Below, piece after piece: positions 1 to 10,230 of a DNA stretch of 64,000 nucleotides. The DNA comes from Pseudopyrenochaeta lycopersici (taxonomy: Eukaryota > Ascomycota > Dothideomycetes > Pleosporales > Pseudopyrenochaetaceae). The DNA lies in assembly GCA_003313425.1 (NCBI GenBank), contig NHZP01000028.1:372001-436000 (forward strand). The letters run 5' to 3'. The notes beneath the pieces were generated by a model. The model made no database searches. It was not told the DNA's origin and worked only from the letters and a program-made list of their open reading frames with translations. Position 1 is the stretch's first letter. Every line of letters starts with the position of its first letter. Both the position numbers and the translations under genes were made by a program.

Positions 1-1
1 C

Positions 2-1372
2 GGATATGGATCTCATCATACGCGTGAATTTATCCAGTATGCATGGGAGAATCAAATACTCTTATTTACTCTTCCTCCGCATACGACGCATTTCCTACAG
101 GTACTAGATGTTGGCTGCTTTCAGTCACTAAAATGGTATCACAGTAGGATGCTCCACTGGGCCTCAAGGACGGGCGCCAAGGAAATAAAGAAGGAGGACT
201 TCTTAGCAACTATCTACCAAATTCGGCGAGAGACCTTTCGCCGAAAGACAATCCTAAGCGGTTGGAGAGCAACTGGCATCTATCCCTTTCAACCAGAGGT
301 TGTTTTGAAGAAGCTTCGCGACTGGGAGACTACATCTAGCCCACCAAAACGTGTTCGACCAGTGGAATTTGAGGATCCTGAAGTCACGCGTCCTCAAACA
401 CCTACCTTTAACTCATCAGATCTAGATAAGGATAGTGTTTCATCGAATAGCTCAAGAGATCGGGAACTCCGTTGGAGCTACAAGGAGACTAGGAACAAGC
501 TCTACAAGCTAAAATGGAGAGAGAGTTGCCCTAAATCAGCTCAAATACCCGTGCTTAAGCCTGGAACTAAAACCTGGTCAATGCCAAACGATCTACCGAC
601 TCTTGAGGCTCAGATGAAAATGATCCGAGGCGTCATCAAGGATACGCTGCCACCATCTCAAGCTATCGATATTGAGAAGACGCTTATCACTGCTACTGCG
701 TGGGCTGCTACGGCGGAGAGCTTCAGACGTCAACTTGGGCATACGAAGGCGGCCGAGATTGCTCGTGAGGAGCGACGGAGGCGTACAAGGCGCAAGCTTA
801 CGTTTAAAGGAGGTGTTGTTTACGCTTCAGATGCTCGAGCAATAGTGAAGAAGCGTAAGGAAGATGAGATTACAAGGCAGGAGAAGGACCTTCAAATACG
901 GAAGGATCGCGAGGCGAGAGTACTTTGTAATAAGTACAAAAGGCTTCTGCCATCAATCCGTGCCGCTGCCTCAAGGATCCGGAAGAGACATCTCGCTGGA
1001 ACGCCAATCTTCGTTACGGAAGGACTTGGTCTACTTGATCCTGACGATTGTCAAGCTGCCGCAGCAGTTTGTATGGAGAAGCTGACTAAACGGGGGCCGT
1101 TCAGACCACGCTCTGACCTATCTGAGGATATGCTTACTACGGCAGTGCAACAAGGGCTTGTCACGCGTAGTATCAACGATCCTTATAACTCAAAGGTTAC
1201 AGCTGCTATTAAGGCAAAAGAATGGGAAGAATACTACAGGAACGCTAACAATCGAGCCCTTGATCAGCTAGATACACAGGCTACGGTTGTTGAAAGCGAG
1301 CTCGATGATATAAGTAACGACAGCGAGGTTGACTTTGAAATTGAAAGTAGCGATGCAGGAGACTCTAGTTGA
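2..1372 (+). CDS. pogo/Fot-family DDE transposase, C-terminal part (5' end outside window)
   Basis: One frame is open from the window edge to the stop at 1370-1372 (456 residues visible). The first 45 residues match the end of a pogo-type DDE_1 domain: a GYGSHHT block (normally preceded by the catalytic Asp of DGHGSH), then LPPHTTHFLQVLDVGCF and a Lys-rich stretch. Next comes the usual pogo segment ending ATGIYPFQPEVVLKKL, followed by a long basic, coiled-coil-like C-terminal tail and an acidic Ser-rich end. No stop or frameshift is seen in the visible part, so it may be intact, but the DNA-binding half and the first catalytic residues are not in view. The downstream ATG at 149 is internal, not the true start. 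Confidence 0.8.
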   Translation, partial: GYGSHHTREFIQYAWENQILLFTLPPHTTHFLQVLDVGCFQSLKWYHSRMLHWASRTGAKEIKKEDFLATIYQIRRETFRRKTILSGWRATGIYPFQPEVVLKKLRDWETTSSPPKRVRPVEFEDPEVTRPQTPTFNSSDLDKDSVSSNSSRDRELRWSYKETRNKLYKLKWRESCPKSAQIPVLKPGTKTWSMPNDLPTLEAQMKMIRGVIKDTLPPSQAIDIEKTLITATAWAATAESFRRQLGHTKAAEIAREERRRRTRRKLTFKGGVVYASDARAIVKKRKEDEITRQEKDLQIRKDREARVLCNKYKRLLPSIRAAASRIRKRHLAGTPIFVTEGLGLLDPDDCQAAAAVCMEKLTKRGPFRPRSDLSEDMLTTAVQQGLVTRSINDPYNSKVTAAIKAKEWEEYYRNANNRALDQLDTQATVVESELDDISNDSEVDFEIESSDAGDSS

Positions 1373-1450
1373 CATATTGTATCAATTTGCGCGACATTAG
1401 TACTTTATTTCCTATATAAATTTGTATGAGAGTTGAAGCACCTGCGTCGT

Positions 1451-1483
1451 GATCGTTGAGCTAGGGATGATCGTTGAGCTAGG
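1451..1483. repeat. Tandem 15-bp boxes (period 18) at presumed pogo end
   Basis: GATCGTTGAGCTAGG occurs twice in a row with an 18-bp period, 80 bp after the transposase stop. Other pogo elements in this window carry a similar tandem pair inside their terminal inverted repeats, so this is read as the right terminal region of the first pogo element. The partner end is outside the window. A GCCCGTGC/GCACGGGC hairpin (1486-1505) follows. Confidence 0.5.
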
Positions 1484-1509
1484 AGGCCCGTGCCTTTGCA
1501 CGGGCTTTT

Positions 1510-2576
1510 TCTCTGAAAAATCACGCAGTGACCGCAAGGGCCCGAGTAGATGATGGTTGATCAACCTGCTAACCTAAACTGGATAGTGCATAAATGGCGA
1601 AGGCGGAAGATTGCCCGAGATCCGCGTCGCTACTCGCAGCAGCGCGGGCTTTGCCTCCGCCAATGTTTACATCCCTCAATGCCGTTCTACCGACGGAATA
1701 TCTTCGAAATTAGCCGACGTCCAACAGCAGCACTGCTGGTGACTAAGATGTTGCAGACAAGGCTGCCACGCGCTGTGGTGTTATGCTGCCAGCAACTCTC
1801 CCTGCGACTCGCCAGCGTTCAAACGCAGATGCCAGAAACATCGGCCTCACAGTAAGCGAACCGTCCGTTCATAATGCCTGCTGACCTGTGAGTGGAACGC
1901 CCGCTTAAGCACAAATTTCAAGCATCTCTTCTTAACCCTGTTCATCGCCAGTCAGGCTGTTCTTTCCCACGTACGCATCTGCACCTTCTCGAGCTCTACA
2001 ATCTCGCAGCCCGCCATTCGCCGCTAACCAGCTGTTGGCTTCTTTCACTGATAGAGATCCGCCGCTGCCCCGTCGCAGACGCACATCACAGGTTCAATTG
2101 ACTGCGAGGTTCCGCGCTGCAGACTGTAGCTTACTCGCTGGTATTCGGACGCTCTCTGCATCGTTGCCCATCAGCACAGGCATCCCATGAACACACACTT
2201 TTTTGGAGGTCTGCTGAAGGTACACTTTCCCCCAGCCTGAAGTCAAAGGTCTAGTTGACGTATGTGCGTCGTGGGCAGTGTCCTTTGCCTTCGGTCGCCT
2301 TTTGTTTACGGTACCAAGCTCGAGCTTCACCTAGCTCCACAACAACAGCAGCTACGGTAGCACCACGACTCTCACAAGCTGGACGCTATTTCTGGGCTGA
2401 TTAACTACCAAAACCCCGATTCTTCCCACCCTGATCGTTCTCGGGTGACCGCAGTGTGCCGTCAGTGTCTGTGGTGGCACTGGCACGACAATTGAGCGTG
2501 TCTGTAGAGACCGACGCGAGCAAAATAAGTCCGCCGAGCAACTCCATCAGCGGCTCGAGTGGCGCGCACAGCGGCA
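1510..2576 (+). other. Intergenic and probable 5' region of the C2H2 gene
   Basis: No recognisable protein domain in six frames. The last 145 bases (2435-2579) contain a Ser/Thr-rich reading frame that could be an upstream exon of the zinc-finger gene, but its phase does not fit the intron at 2580-2637 (see the gene entry). The rest holds only short unrelated frames. Confidence 0.4.
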
Positions 2577-3777
2577 ATGGTGAGTTATAGAACTCAACTC
2601 TGCTATGTCACGAACTGACTGTACGCTCCATTTGTAGAATCCATCCAGCCCCGCCGAACCCGAGTTTTCACAAATCACGACTGCTCCCTTTCCCCTACCG
2701 AAAACGAACAAGCCGAGGCCGCATGTCTGCGAAACGTGCAGTCGATCTTTCGCCAGACGGGAACACCTGAAGCGACATGAGAGATCGCATACGAAGGAGA
2801 AGCCATTTGAATGCCCACAGTGCACAAGGGGCTTCGCACGACGTGATTTGCTATTACGACATCAACAGAAACTACATCAACAAGGTGCTACTTCCTCTAA
2901 GCCAGGCAATGGACGTCGAGAGAGCGTAAGTAGCCTGCCACCTAACGCTACAGGGAGGGTGCGGAAGAACTCTATGACAAGCAGTATAGGTGGAGCTGCA
3001 CGTATTGGCACATCAAGCATGAGGCCGCGAGCTAATACCATTAGCCACATCGACCCGATCGCCCTCAACAACCTTCTAGCATCACATAATGCTTTGTTGG
3101 CTAGAGGCGGTGAAGATCATTTGGGCCACTCCCATTACGCCAACTTGTCCGGATTAAATAGCCCCAGTACATTCGATTATCGGGGCATGTCAACTTCTAT
3201 TGGTAATCAGAGGCAGCATCACGGGCTGGCGAAACTCGACACTCGCCTCGGGCTTGGCTTAGCTAGTGGACTGCAAACAGCATCCAGTCAAGGGTGCGGA
3301 CCCGATGCTTCCGAATTGGAAAAGTTCTTCGACTCCTCATACTCACCGATTACTCCCAATCAACTGCACCACTTCAAGGAAAATGCGTCAAACCTGCAGT
3401 CACCGTTCCCCAGCCCCTCTTCGAACCTGTTCACTGGCACTACTTCAATTCAGGAAAACGAGTTCGATTGGAGTACAGGTCTAGAAAACTTCACAATATC
3501 ATGCGCGGCCAACGAGGCCGGTGTCAATGAGTCTTTACCTTCGGTAATCAGCACTACCAGTCAGAGTTGGTTCAGCGAAGTCATGTTGGATGGATCCCGA
3601 CAGCCGATCCCCGCAGCTATGGGGCGGCACAACCCGTTGAGCGCTCACTATGATGTCAACCCGGCCACGTACTCTCTTGATGGCATGGCACGACTAGTTC
3701 CTGAGCTCACGATAAATACTATTTCGTGGAAGGAGCTCGCAGAACAAGGTGCGCCGGCTAATTTCTGCACCTCTTGA
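2577..3777 (+). CDS. C2H2 zinc-finger transcription factor (AmdX/ADR1-like)
   Basis: Exon 2 encodes two adjacent C2H2 fingers: [19 protein letters not shown], a TKEKPFE linker, then [22 protein letters not shown]. This pair, followed by a basic GRRES segment and a VRKNS motif, is typical of fungal AmdX/ADR1-type nuclear regulators of metabolism. The rest is Ser/Asn-rich and low in structure, as expected for an activation region. The finger frame has no ATG within exon 2. A consensus intron (GTGAGT at 2580 to TAG at 2637, 58 bp) puts an ATG at 2577-2579 immediately before the donor, giving a protein of about 381 residues. An alternative is an upstream Ser-rich exon (2435-2579), but it is out of phase by one base, so the 5' end is uncertain. 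A further 3' intron near 3749-3813 is also possible. Confidence 0.75.
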
Positions 3778-4611
3778 TCCCCACTAGTTTTTATGTATGA
3801 ACCCATGTGCAGGTGTTGCGGGTACGCCAAATTAGTATTTCCAATCTCTGATGGCATTCAATTCTAATGCCAACAGCATTTCATCATCCTTAAGAAACGA
3901 GGAGTGCTGGGCACTGCTCGGTGACATCTGTCTTCACAGGCACGACAACGGATGCCACCAGATAAGCTTTGATTTTCCACTTATCGCGAGCTTTTGGATA
4001 TGGCCGTCCTCAGAGGAAATTCTCATAGCTGTAGATCAGCTCGCCTTTGTCTGCTACGGGCGCTGCAAAAACACAACACCAGATTGCGTCGCTACAGAGC
4101 GCCCTGGATCTCCAGCATTACCATGCCTAGGCAAACGTGCCGAGCGCGCCCCTTTTGATGGGTCGCATGCGCACACGTGATGCTTTTGTTGCTTTAATAA
4201 TTCTCTCACCAAAATGCAGGCGTTGGTGTTGAGGCAGATGTTATGGTGTCTAGCGCATACAACGCCCTAAAATCAATCCAGTTCTTCCTCGCGTGCCAGT
4301 AACCCTTTCTATAATGCCATCCGCATCCTCAAACACTGTATTAACAACTATGTTGCATCCAATTTCCCAAACACTTCGCTCTCTCCAGCGTTGCTATAGT
4401 CACCGATAATCTAAACCATGACAGTCAGAGTTGCTAACAAGCCGGCCGGCCTGGTTTCGGCCTTGTAGATATGTACAATCATGCGACAAATGTCTGTTCG
4501 CGTAGCAAGCTCGGGCCACAACCACCATTTTCATGTGAATGTTCAAAGTAATTAGTCCTAATAGTTTCTTACCTTGAATGAACTTCGCTTTTATCCCTGT
4601 GAGCGTATAAT
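3778..4611. other. Intergenic, no gene seen
   Basis: Short frames only (longest 109 codons at 3851-4180), without recognisable domains. The first part is presumably the 3' untranslated region of the C2H2 gene. Confidence 0.4.
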
Positions 4612-5342
4612 GTGTTCCACCAGTCAGTGGGCAAAACCAGTCAGTGGGCAGCCCCACCATAATCAACCTGTACCGACACGTTCAAACAGTAATAGCCTCA
4701 ACACAGTAACTCCAAATGGCTCAAAAAGAAGGCAGAATGGACCTAGCTATAGCAGCAATTCAAAAAAAAACAAATTTCTAAAGTTTCTCATGCAGCTGCG
4801 CTATACGCGGTCCCTCGTTCAACACTTCAACGCCGCCTCAAAGGCACCCTACCTCAAGCCGTGCGCAACCACCAGAAGCGCAAGCTAGACCCTGTTGACG
4901 AGCAGTCCCTTATTTAATAGATACTAGACCTCGCCCGACGAGGCTTTCCACCTCAATTATCGCTGTACAACGGATGGCAGATGTACTGCTAGCTGCGCGA
5001 GGTGACGATCCTCCTCCTCAGCCTGTTGGCAAAAACTGGATGTCGCGCTTTATCAACAGCCAGCCAGAGCTCTGTATAAGATGGAATAAAAAGCTCCACT
5101 CACAGCGCGCTCTATGCGAGGGCCCAGCTTCTATTAGTGCGTGGTTTAAGCTTGTACAAGAGACGTGCTATACGTACGGCATAGTAGATGCAGACTTCTA
5201 TAACTTTGATGAGACTAGGTTCATGATAGGCGTCGCAGCAACGTCAAAGGTTGTCACTAGCTCAGACACTATAGGACTAGCAGCCATGGTTCAGCCAGGT
5301 AACCGCAACTGGGTCACGGCAATTGAGTCTATCAGCGCGACA
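4612..5342 (+). pseudogene. pogo-family element remnant, N-terminal transposase half, RIP-like stops
   Basis: The left end has two copies of AGTCAGTGGGCA with a 17-bp period (about 4624-4652), like other pogo termini here. Coding starts at the ATG at 4716 (MAQKEGRMDLAIAAIQ, a psq-type HTH start), then breaks by a stop and frameshift in an A-run near 4765. The next frame gives RSTLQRRLKG and DEQSLI, then TAATAG at 4915-4920 where related proteins have Gln-Trp (CAATGG), i.e. one C-to-T and one G-to-A change. A second frameshift leads to the CENP-B-like part (PVGKNWMSRF at about 5023) and the start of the DDE domain (DADFYNFDETRFMIG, with catalytic Asp). The frame ends abruptly at the terminus of the hAT element at 5343; the rest of the gene is missing. 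Confidence 0.8.
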
Positions 5343-5495
5343 CAGTGCTGTAAACGATATTTCTTAACGATATAAGGGCTATATCGTTTAGTTAGTATCG
5401 TTAAGCTCGAATATCGTTTATATCGTTATCGTTAAGGATTGTTTAGTAATCGCACGCTATTCCTGAACAGGCAATTTGTAAAAGTTTTCCATTGT

Positions 5496-7744
5496 TTAGT
5501 CTACCTCTAGAACCTCATCGCCGCCGGCGTCTTCGAATAGGATCTGCTGAGGAAACGTAATTTTAGCTCGAATCCAGCTCTTGAGGCACTCTGTGAGCTG
5601 TATCGTCGCCGATCCAAGGCAAAACCGTGTCCATGTGACCGTCCGACGAGCCCCAGAGAAGATACGCTCTGGCTCAGCGCTCATAGCTGGAATTGAGAGT
5701 ATATTAATTGCCATGTGGTGAAGGCGTGGATAATCCTTCTTCCGAGCTGGATCTAGCCACCAGTCTAATGCCGTCGTGCCTGAGGGCAGCGTCGTCTGAG
5801 CCTGATTAATAAATAATTCGAACTCGTCGGCGACAGGAGCGGCTAGCTTCATCTGGCCAGCAGCTAAGTCAAACGCAGATGGCTCAGCTGACTTGGGAGT
5901 GCTATAAGTAGTCGGTTGATCGTCAATCTGACGATTTGCGTACTCCTGCTCCCAGAGCTTTCTGACAGCCTTCAACGCCGGGTCTCTCCAGCTCTTTCGC
6001 CAATTATCCTTGATATATTGTAGCCGGAATGAGGGATGGAGGAGGAGGGAGGCCGCGTAGACAGAGCTATCAGAAGTCATAGCGTAATATTTGTCGAACA
6101 AATACCAACTAGCCATAAGAGCTGTTAGATAACGTCCTTTGTTGAGTGACTTAGCACGGTCCTGCGCATGAATCGTCAGATCTAGTCAAAATAGCTCGTT
6201 TGACGTACCATTTCGTTATGAAACACCTTTATTATAATATCCATAGTATAAGCGACTTGATCAATCGTCGCCTTATCGCCCTGGGTAAGCTCAGTCGCGC
6301 GGTTGAAGGTGCTGAGGAAGTTGTAGGTGTCGTTGAGCACTTGCCAATCGTCAGCATCCAGCTGATCCTCTCTCAGATCGTCGATATGGCGTTGACAGTA
6401 GATGGTAATTGCCATTCTAACATCCTCCTCGCGTGCGACGGCGATGACCTTGTACCAGCTGTTCCATCTGGTGGCGTTTTCCTGAGGAATCACGCGGCCC
6501 TTGGCCAGCTTCTTGAACTCATTGTACCGCGCATCTGACGCTCGGAAGTGGACCTCAATATTGTGAAGTTTTCCGAGAGCACCTTGTGCCCTCCACGTTG
6601 CTGCCTCCGCAGAGCTCAAGCGTGAGACAAGGTGCTCTTCTACGCCATCTTGATTATCACTTTGCATCTGTCGAGCAGCTTCCTTAACCGCCTCTTGGTC
6701 CTTTGCAAATAAGAAGGCTTGGGCAGCGAGGTTGAGGATGTGGCCAAAACACCTCATACGATAGTGAGCTGCTGGGTAAGATCCAAGCCCCGCCTTCGTC
6801 ATCGCTTCTTCAACGAACCGCATCATCTTATCGTTAGCAGAGGCGTTATCGCTAACAACGTAGCCGAGCAGATGGAGGATTTCGTAAGAATTGAGTGTTC
6901 GAATAAGCGCGTCAGCCGTTTCCTGTCCGGTATGAGATTGGAGCTCAGGCAATGCGATCAGAGCCTTCTTGAGCTTGCCTTCGTCAACGAACTGTGCGCA
7001 GATAGCCATGAGGTTCTTCCGATTCGGTGAGGACCAGCAGTCCACAGCAAAGTGAATCTTGTACCCAGAGCGCTGGAGCTTTGATTTAAGGATATTCCGA
7101 TGGGCGACGTAAGACTTCTTTATTAACTTTGGAAGAGTACCGCGCGACTGGAGCAGTTGACCTCTAACTGCCGGGTTTGTAGCATTTAGTAAGTCCTCTA
7201 GCTCTGGCCATTCGACGGCGCTGATAGGGAGATTTCGCACAGTAATGAGCCGGATGAGAGCCTCGTTAAAGCGCTCTCGATTAATAACGTCACCCATCCT
7301 CTGCTGAGCGACGCGCTCCTTCTGCGCGCTCATCTTCGACGGAGTTGCTGCAAAGCTTCTTTTAAGAGGACTGTCTGCAGCTGACGCTGCCGCCAGCTTC
7401 TTTTCCTCCGGTTTCTGGATTCCATAGGTAGACTTAAGGTGCGCCCACGCTGACTCGGAGTTGGTATACCGTCTTGAGCAGAGCTTACAGTAATAGTAGA
7501 GCCCAGATCCGTGGTGTATCGCCTCTCTATCCTCTTCCCTGCCTTCACGACAGTATAGCCAGATATCCGACCGAGTTATCCGCCGTTTGCGCTTAGAAGA
7601 GGAGGATTCTGAGGTTGTTAGCGATGAACTGGCGGCGGCAGACACCTGAGAGGCAGAGTCGGATGGCCGTAAGTTAGATACCTCATCCATGTCCATGTTG
7701 GAGAGGGCACTAGACACCTCGGAAGCAACCTCAGCGTCAGCCAT
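5496..7744 (-). CDS. hAT transposase, intact, one intron
   Basis: Model: 7744-6209, a 47-bp intron (6162-6208, GTACGT...GCGCAG), then 6161-5496, about 733 residues. The start chosen is MADAEVASEV at 7744; an upstream in-frame Met at 7822 lies in the terminal region. A BED-type zinc finger comes first (YYYCKLCSRRYTNSESAWAH), then the RNase H-like hAT core (HFAVDCWSSPNRKN; GYVVSDNASANDKMM; RMRCFGHILNLAAQAF; ENATRWNSWY). After the intron comes the C-terminal dimerisation region (DWWLDPARKKDYPRLHHMA, MSAEPERIFSGARRT). No stops or frameshifts are seen, so this copy may encode active transposase. It acts in the nucleus by cut-and-paste transposition. Confidence 0.88.
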
Positions 7745-8339
7745 AGTATAGACAAAAGCACTTAAATCAGGATAGAACAATGACTTTTTAGTGTTTAAGA
7801 ACAAATTTAAACAGGTAAGCACTCTGTGCGGGGTCGGTAATGCAGCTATCTGGCTAATTTGGCAGGGATTGACATTGAACGGGCCCCTGCTCGAATGCTA
7901 CTATTTATATATATATATCGTTAAGGCCTAACGATACCGATATCGTTAGAATCTATATCGTTAGTTAACGATAACGATATCGGTATCGTTATCGTTAAGC
8001 CTTAACGATACCATATCGGTTACAGCACTGGAAGCAACCTCAGCGTCAGCCATAGTATAGACAAAAGCACTTAAATCAGGATAGAACAATGACTTTTTAG
8101 TGTTTAAGAACAAATTTAAACAGGTAAGCACTCTGTGCGGGGTCGGTAATGCAGCTATCTGGCTAATTTGGCAGGGATTGACATTGAACGGGCCCCTGCT
8201 CGAATGCTACTATTTATATATATATATCGTTAAGGCCTAACGATACCGATATCGTTAGAATCTATATCGTTAGTTAACGATAACGATATCGGTATCGTTA
8301 TCGTTAAGCCTTAACGATACCATATCGGTTACAGCACTG
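7722..8339. repeat. 309-bp direct tandem duplication of hAT right end
   Basis: 7722-8030 and 8031-8339 read as identical copies starting GAAGCAACCTCAGCG and ending CAGCACTG. Each holds the first 23 bases of the transposase gene, its leader and the full terminal and subterminal repeats. Confidence 0.9.
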
Positions 8340-8340
8340 T

Positions 8341-9989
8341 CAAACACAAGCTATCCACATCATCAACGTCCTACGGTCGTACGGAATCCTCACAAAACTC
8401 GGCTTCCATACTGGTGATAACGCGACATCAAACGATACGCTTCTACAAGAGCTTGCACAGCTTTTAAAACAAGAATATCAGGTATGTCTTTATCTCTAGT
8501 GTGGTTTATACTAACCCTATTAGATTGATTTTGACCCTAAAGCCCGCCGTATTCGATGCCTTGATCATATTCTCAATCTCGCGCTTCAAGCCTTCCTCCT
8601 TGCTCGCTCAAAAGAAGCCCTTCAAGCCGCCCTTCAAGCGATTGATCGACATGCAGATGTAGATCCATACGAGGTCCTCTCTACCTCTCTTAACGTACCT
8701 ACAGCTGACGATAACCTACAGTCTATACAGTCCAGGGAGCACGTACAGAAATCAAAGGACAGGGATAAAGGCAAGCAGAAAGGATTTGAAGGCTGGGGAG
8801 CAACTCCTGCTTTGGAGAAGCTTCATAATCTTGCGGTTTGGCTTCGTTCTAGTACGATCCATCACGATCTGTGGATGCTTGAAGTCGGAATCACTTTAGG
8901 CATCGATAATGATACAAGATGGTCATCATGGTTCCAGGTCATTAAGCGTGCGAACAAAAAGAGGGATGGAATCAAGGATTTTATCGCAGAACACGATGAA
9001 TGTGAACCATTCCGACTCCAGAATCGTGATTGGGATATACTGGAACGTACAGAAGAATTTCTATCTGTTTTCAATAGTGGAACGTTGTGGGTTGAGGGAC
9101 ATAAAGCATCTTTGTCACAAAGTTTAGAGATGATGGATGTTATACTTACTTATTTTGAAGACCAGAAGGTTGTACCACTATTCCCTTATTTTGCGATATT
9201 ATACTAATACCTAGCTAGGCCAAATACTCTTCTCCAAATCATGATGAGTTTGTCGATGACCCACGAATGGTCCATTCGATCGAAATGGGCTGGTTTATCC
9301 TTAATAAGTATTATATACTTATTGATGAGACTCCAGTTGTCGCTGCTGCTCTCCTCCTCGATCCCTCAAAGCGGAAGTCCTATATTGAGCAAAACTGGCC
9401 TTCAGCATGGCATGAAAGGACTGTTAATACTTCTCAGGCATTATGGGATAATAAATACAAGCTTCTTCCATTATCCTTCACATCGAATAACGTGGATACA
9501 GCTGTATTTCCGCCAAATGGCCCTCAACCACCTAAAAACCCGTTTGATCGAATAAAGCAGAAATTGAAGGTTGCAACGGCGAAGCGCGATGACGATGATC
9601 TTTTATCGTTTATTGAAGGCTGTCCTATTGATATAGAACCACTAACGCCTCTACAATGGTGGTTAGAACCAGCTCAACGTCAACGATATCCTCGTCTTCA
9701 TCGGATGGCTCTCGATATCCTCTCCATTCCTCCCTCATCTGCAGAGCCAGAAGTCACCTTCTCGGGCGCACGTCGTACCCAATCATTTGATAGGCTACGG
9801 CTATCCGCGAAGAACCTTGAGAGATTAGAGTGTACGGGCAATTGGCTAAGGAATAAGCTTGTCAGTATTCAGGACCTTGTCACAGTACCCACAGCGCTAA
9901 ACGATGAGATGGAGATAGACACGGATACAGAGGAGGATGAGGATGAGTATAGAGATGAATCGGGTCTGGAGGACACAGATGGGAGATAA
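8341..9989 (+). pseudogene. hAT transposase, second family, 5'-truncated
   Basis: Coding resumes directly after the neighbouring hAT terminus at 8339. Three exons fit: 8341-8481, 8524-9168 and 9219-9989, with introns of 42 bp (GTATGT...TAG) and 50 bp. The protein begins in the middle of the catalytic core (GFHTGDNATSND; RRIRCLDHILNLALQAF; GIDNDTRWSSW) and runs through the hAT C-terminal domain (QWWLEPAQRQRYPRLHRMA; a variant SAEPEVTFSGARRT) to an acidic tail. The BED finger and first part of the core are missing. No internal stop is seen, so truncation is the only visible lesion. A CACTG at 10044-10048 could be its right terminus. Confidence 0.82.
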
Positions 9990-10230
9990 AGAACACATAC
10001 AAGAGACATGGGCGAGAGATAGGGATTAGGGACACAGATAAAACACTGTACGTATTAAGGATGCCGCGTTTTTCATGGTAATAGCGATCACGATGTTATC
10101 TCTCCCCTCCCCCCACCAGAATTAGTGAGATTACTAATCGGATAGAACGTTCTACACACTCTACAGGGTAGAATAGAATTAATGTCTATTCTACAGTGTA
10201 GAGTAGAATTAAGGTCTATACTACTCTACT
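9990..10230. other. AT-rich inter-transposon sequence with CTCTAC/GTAGAG repeats
   Basis: About 240 bp between two opposed hAT genes. Several direct and inverted GTAGAG/CTCTAC words (about 10150-10235) suggest hAT subterminal binding sites, probably the 3' terminal region of the next element. No gene. Confidence 0.35.

Larger units (their letters stand above)
5343..8339 (-). mobile_element. hAT DNA transposon, complete, right end duplicated
   Basis: The left end reads CAGTGCTGTAAACGATAT at 5343 and its inverse (ATATCGGTTACAGCACTG) ends at 8030 and again at 8339: an 18-bp terminal inverted repeat with one mismatch. Both subterminal regions are dense in TAACGATA/TATCGTTA words. The transposase gene between them is on the minus strand and open. 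A 309-bp segment (7722-8030) is repeated directly as 8031-8339. No 8-bp target duplication is found: the left flank is a broken pogo gene and the right flank an unrelated broken hAT gene. Confidence 0.85.

Noticed and set aside
1486..1510. GC-rich hairpin followed by T-run, resembling a bacterial intrinsic terminator
   Set aside because: The setting is clearly eukaryotic and the hairpin lies next to a transposon end; a terminal repeat structure is more likely.
8341..8523. Reading the short intron at 8482-8523 as a deletion
   Set aside because: It has GT and TAG ends, keeps frame and has a branch-like CTAAC, so an intron is the better call.
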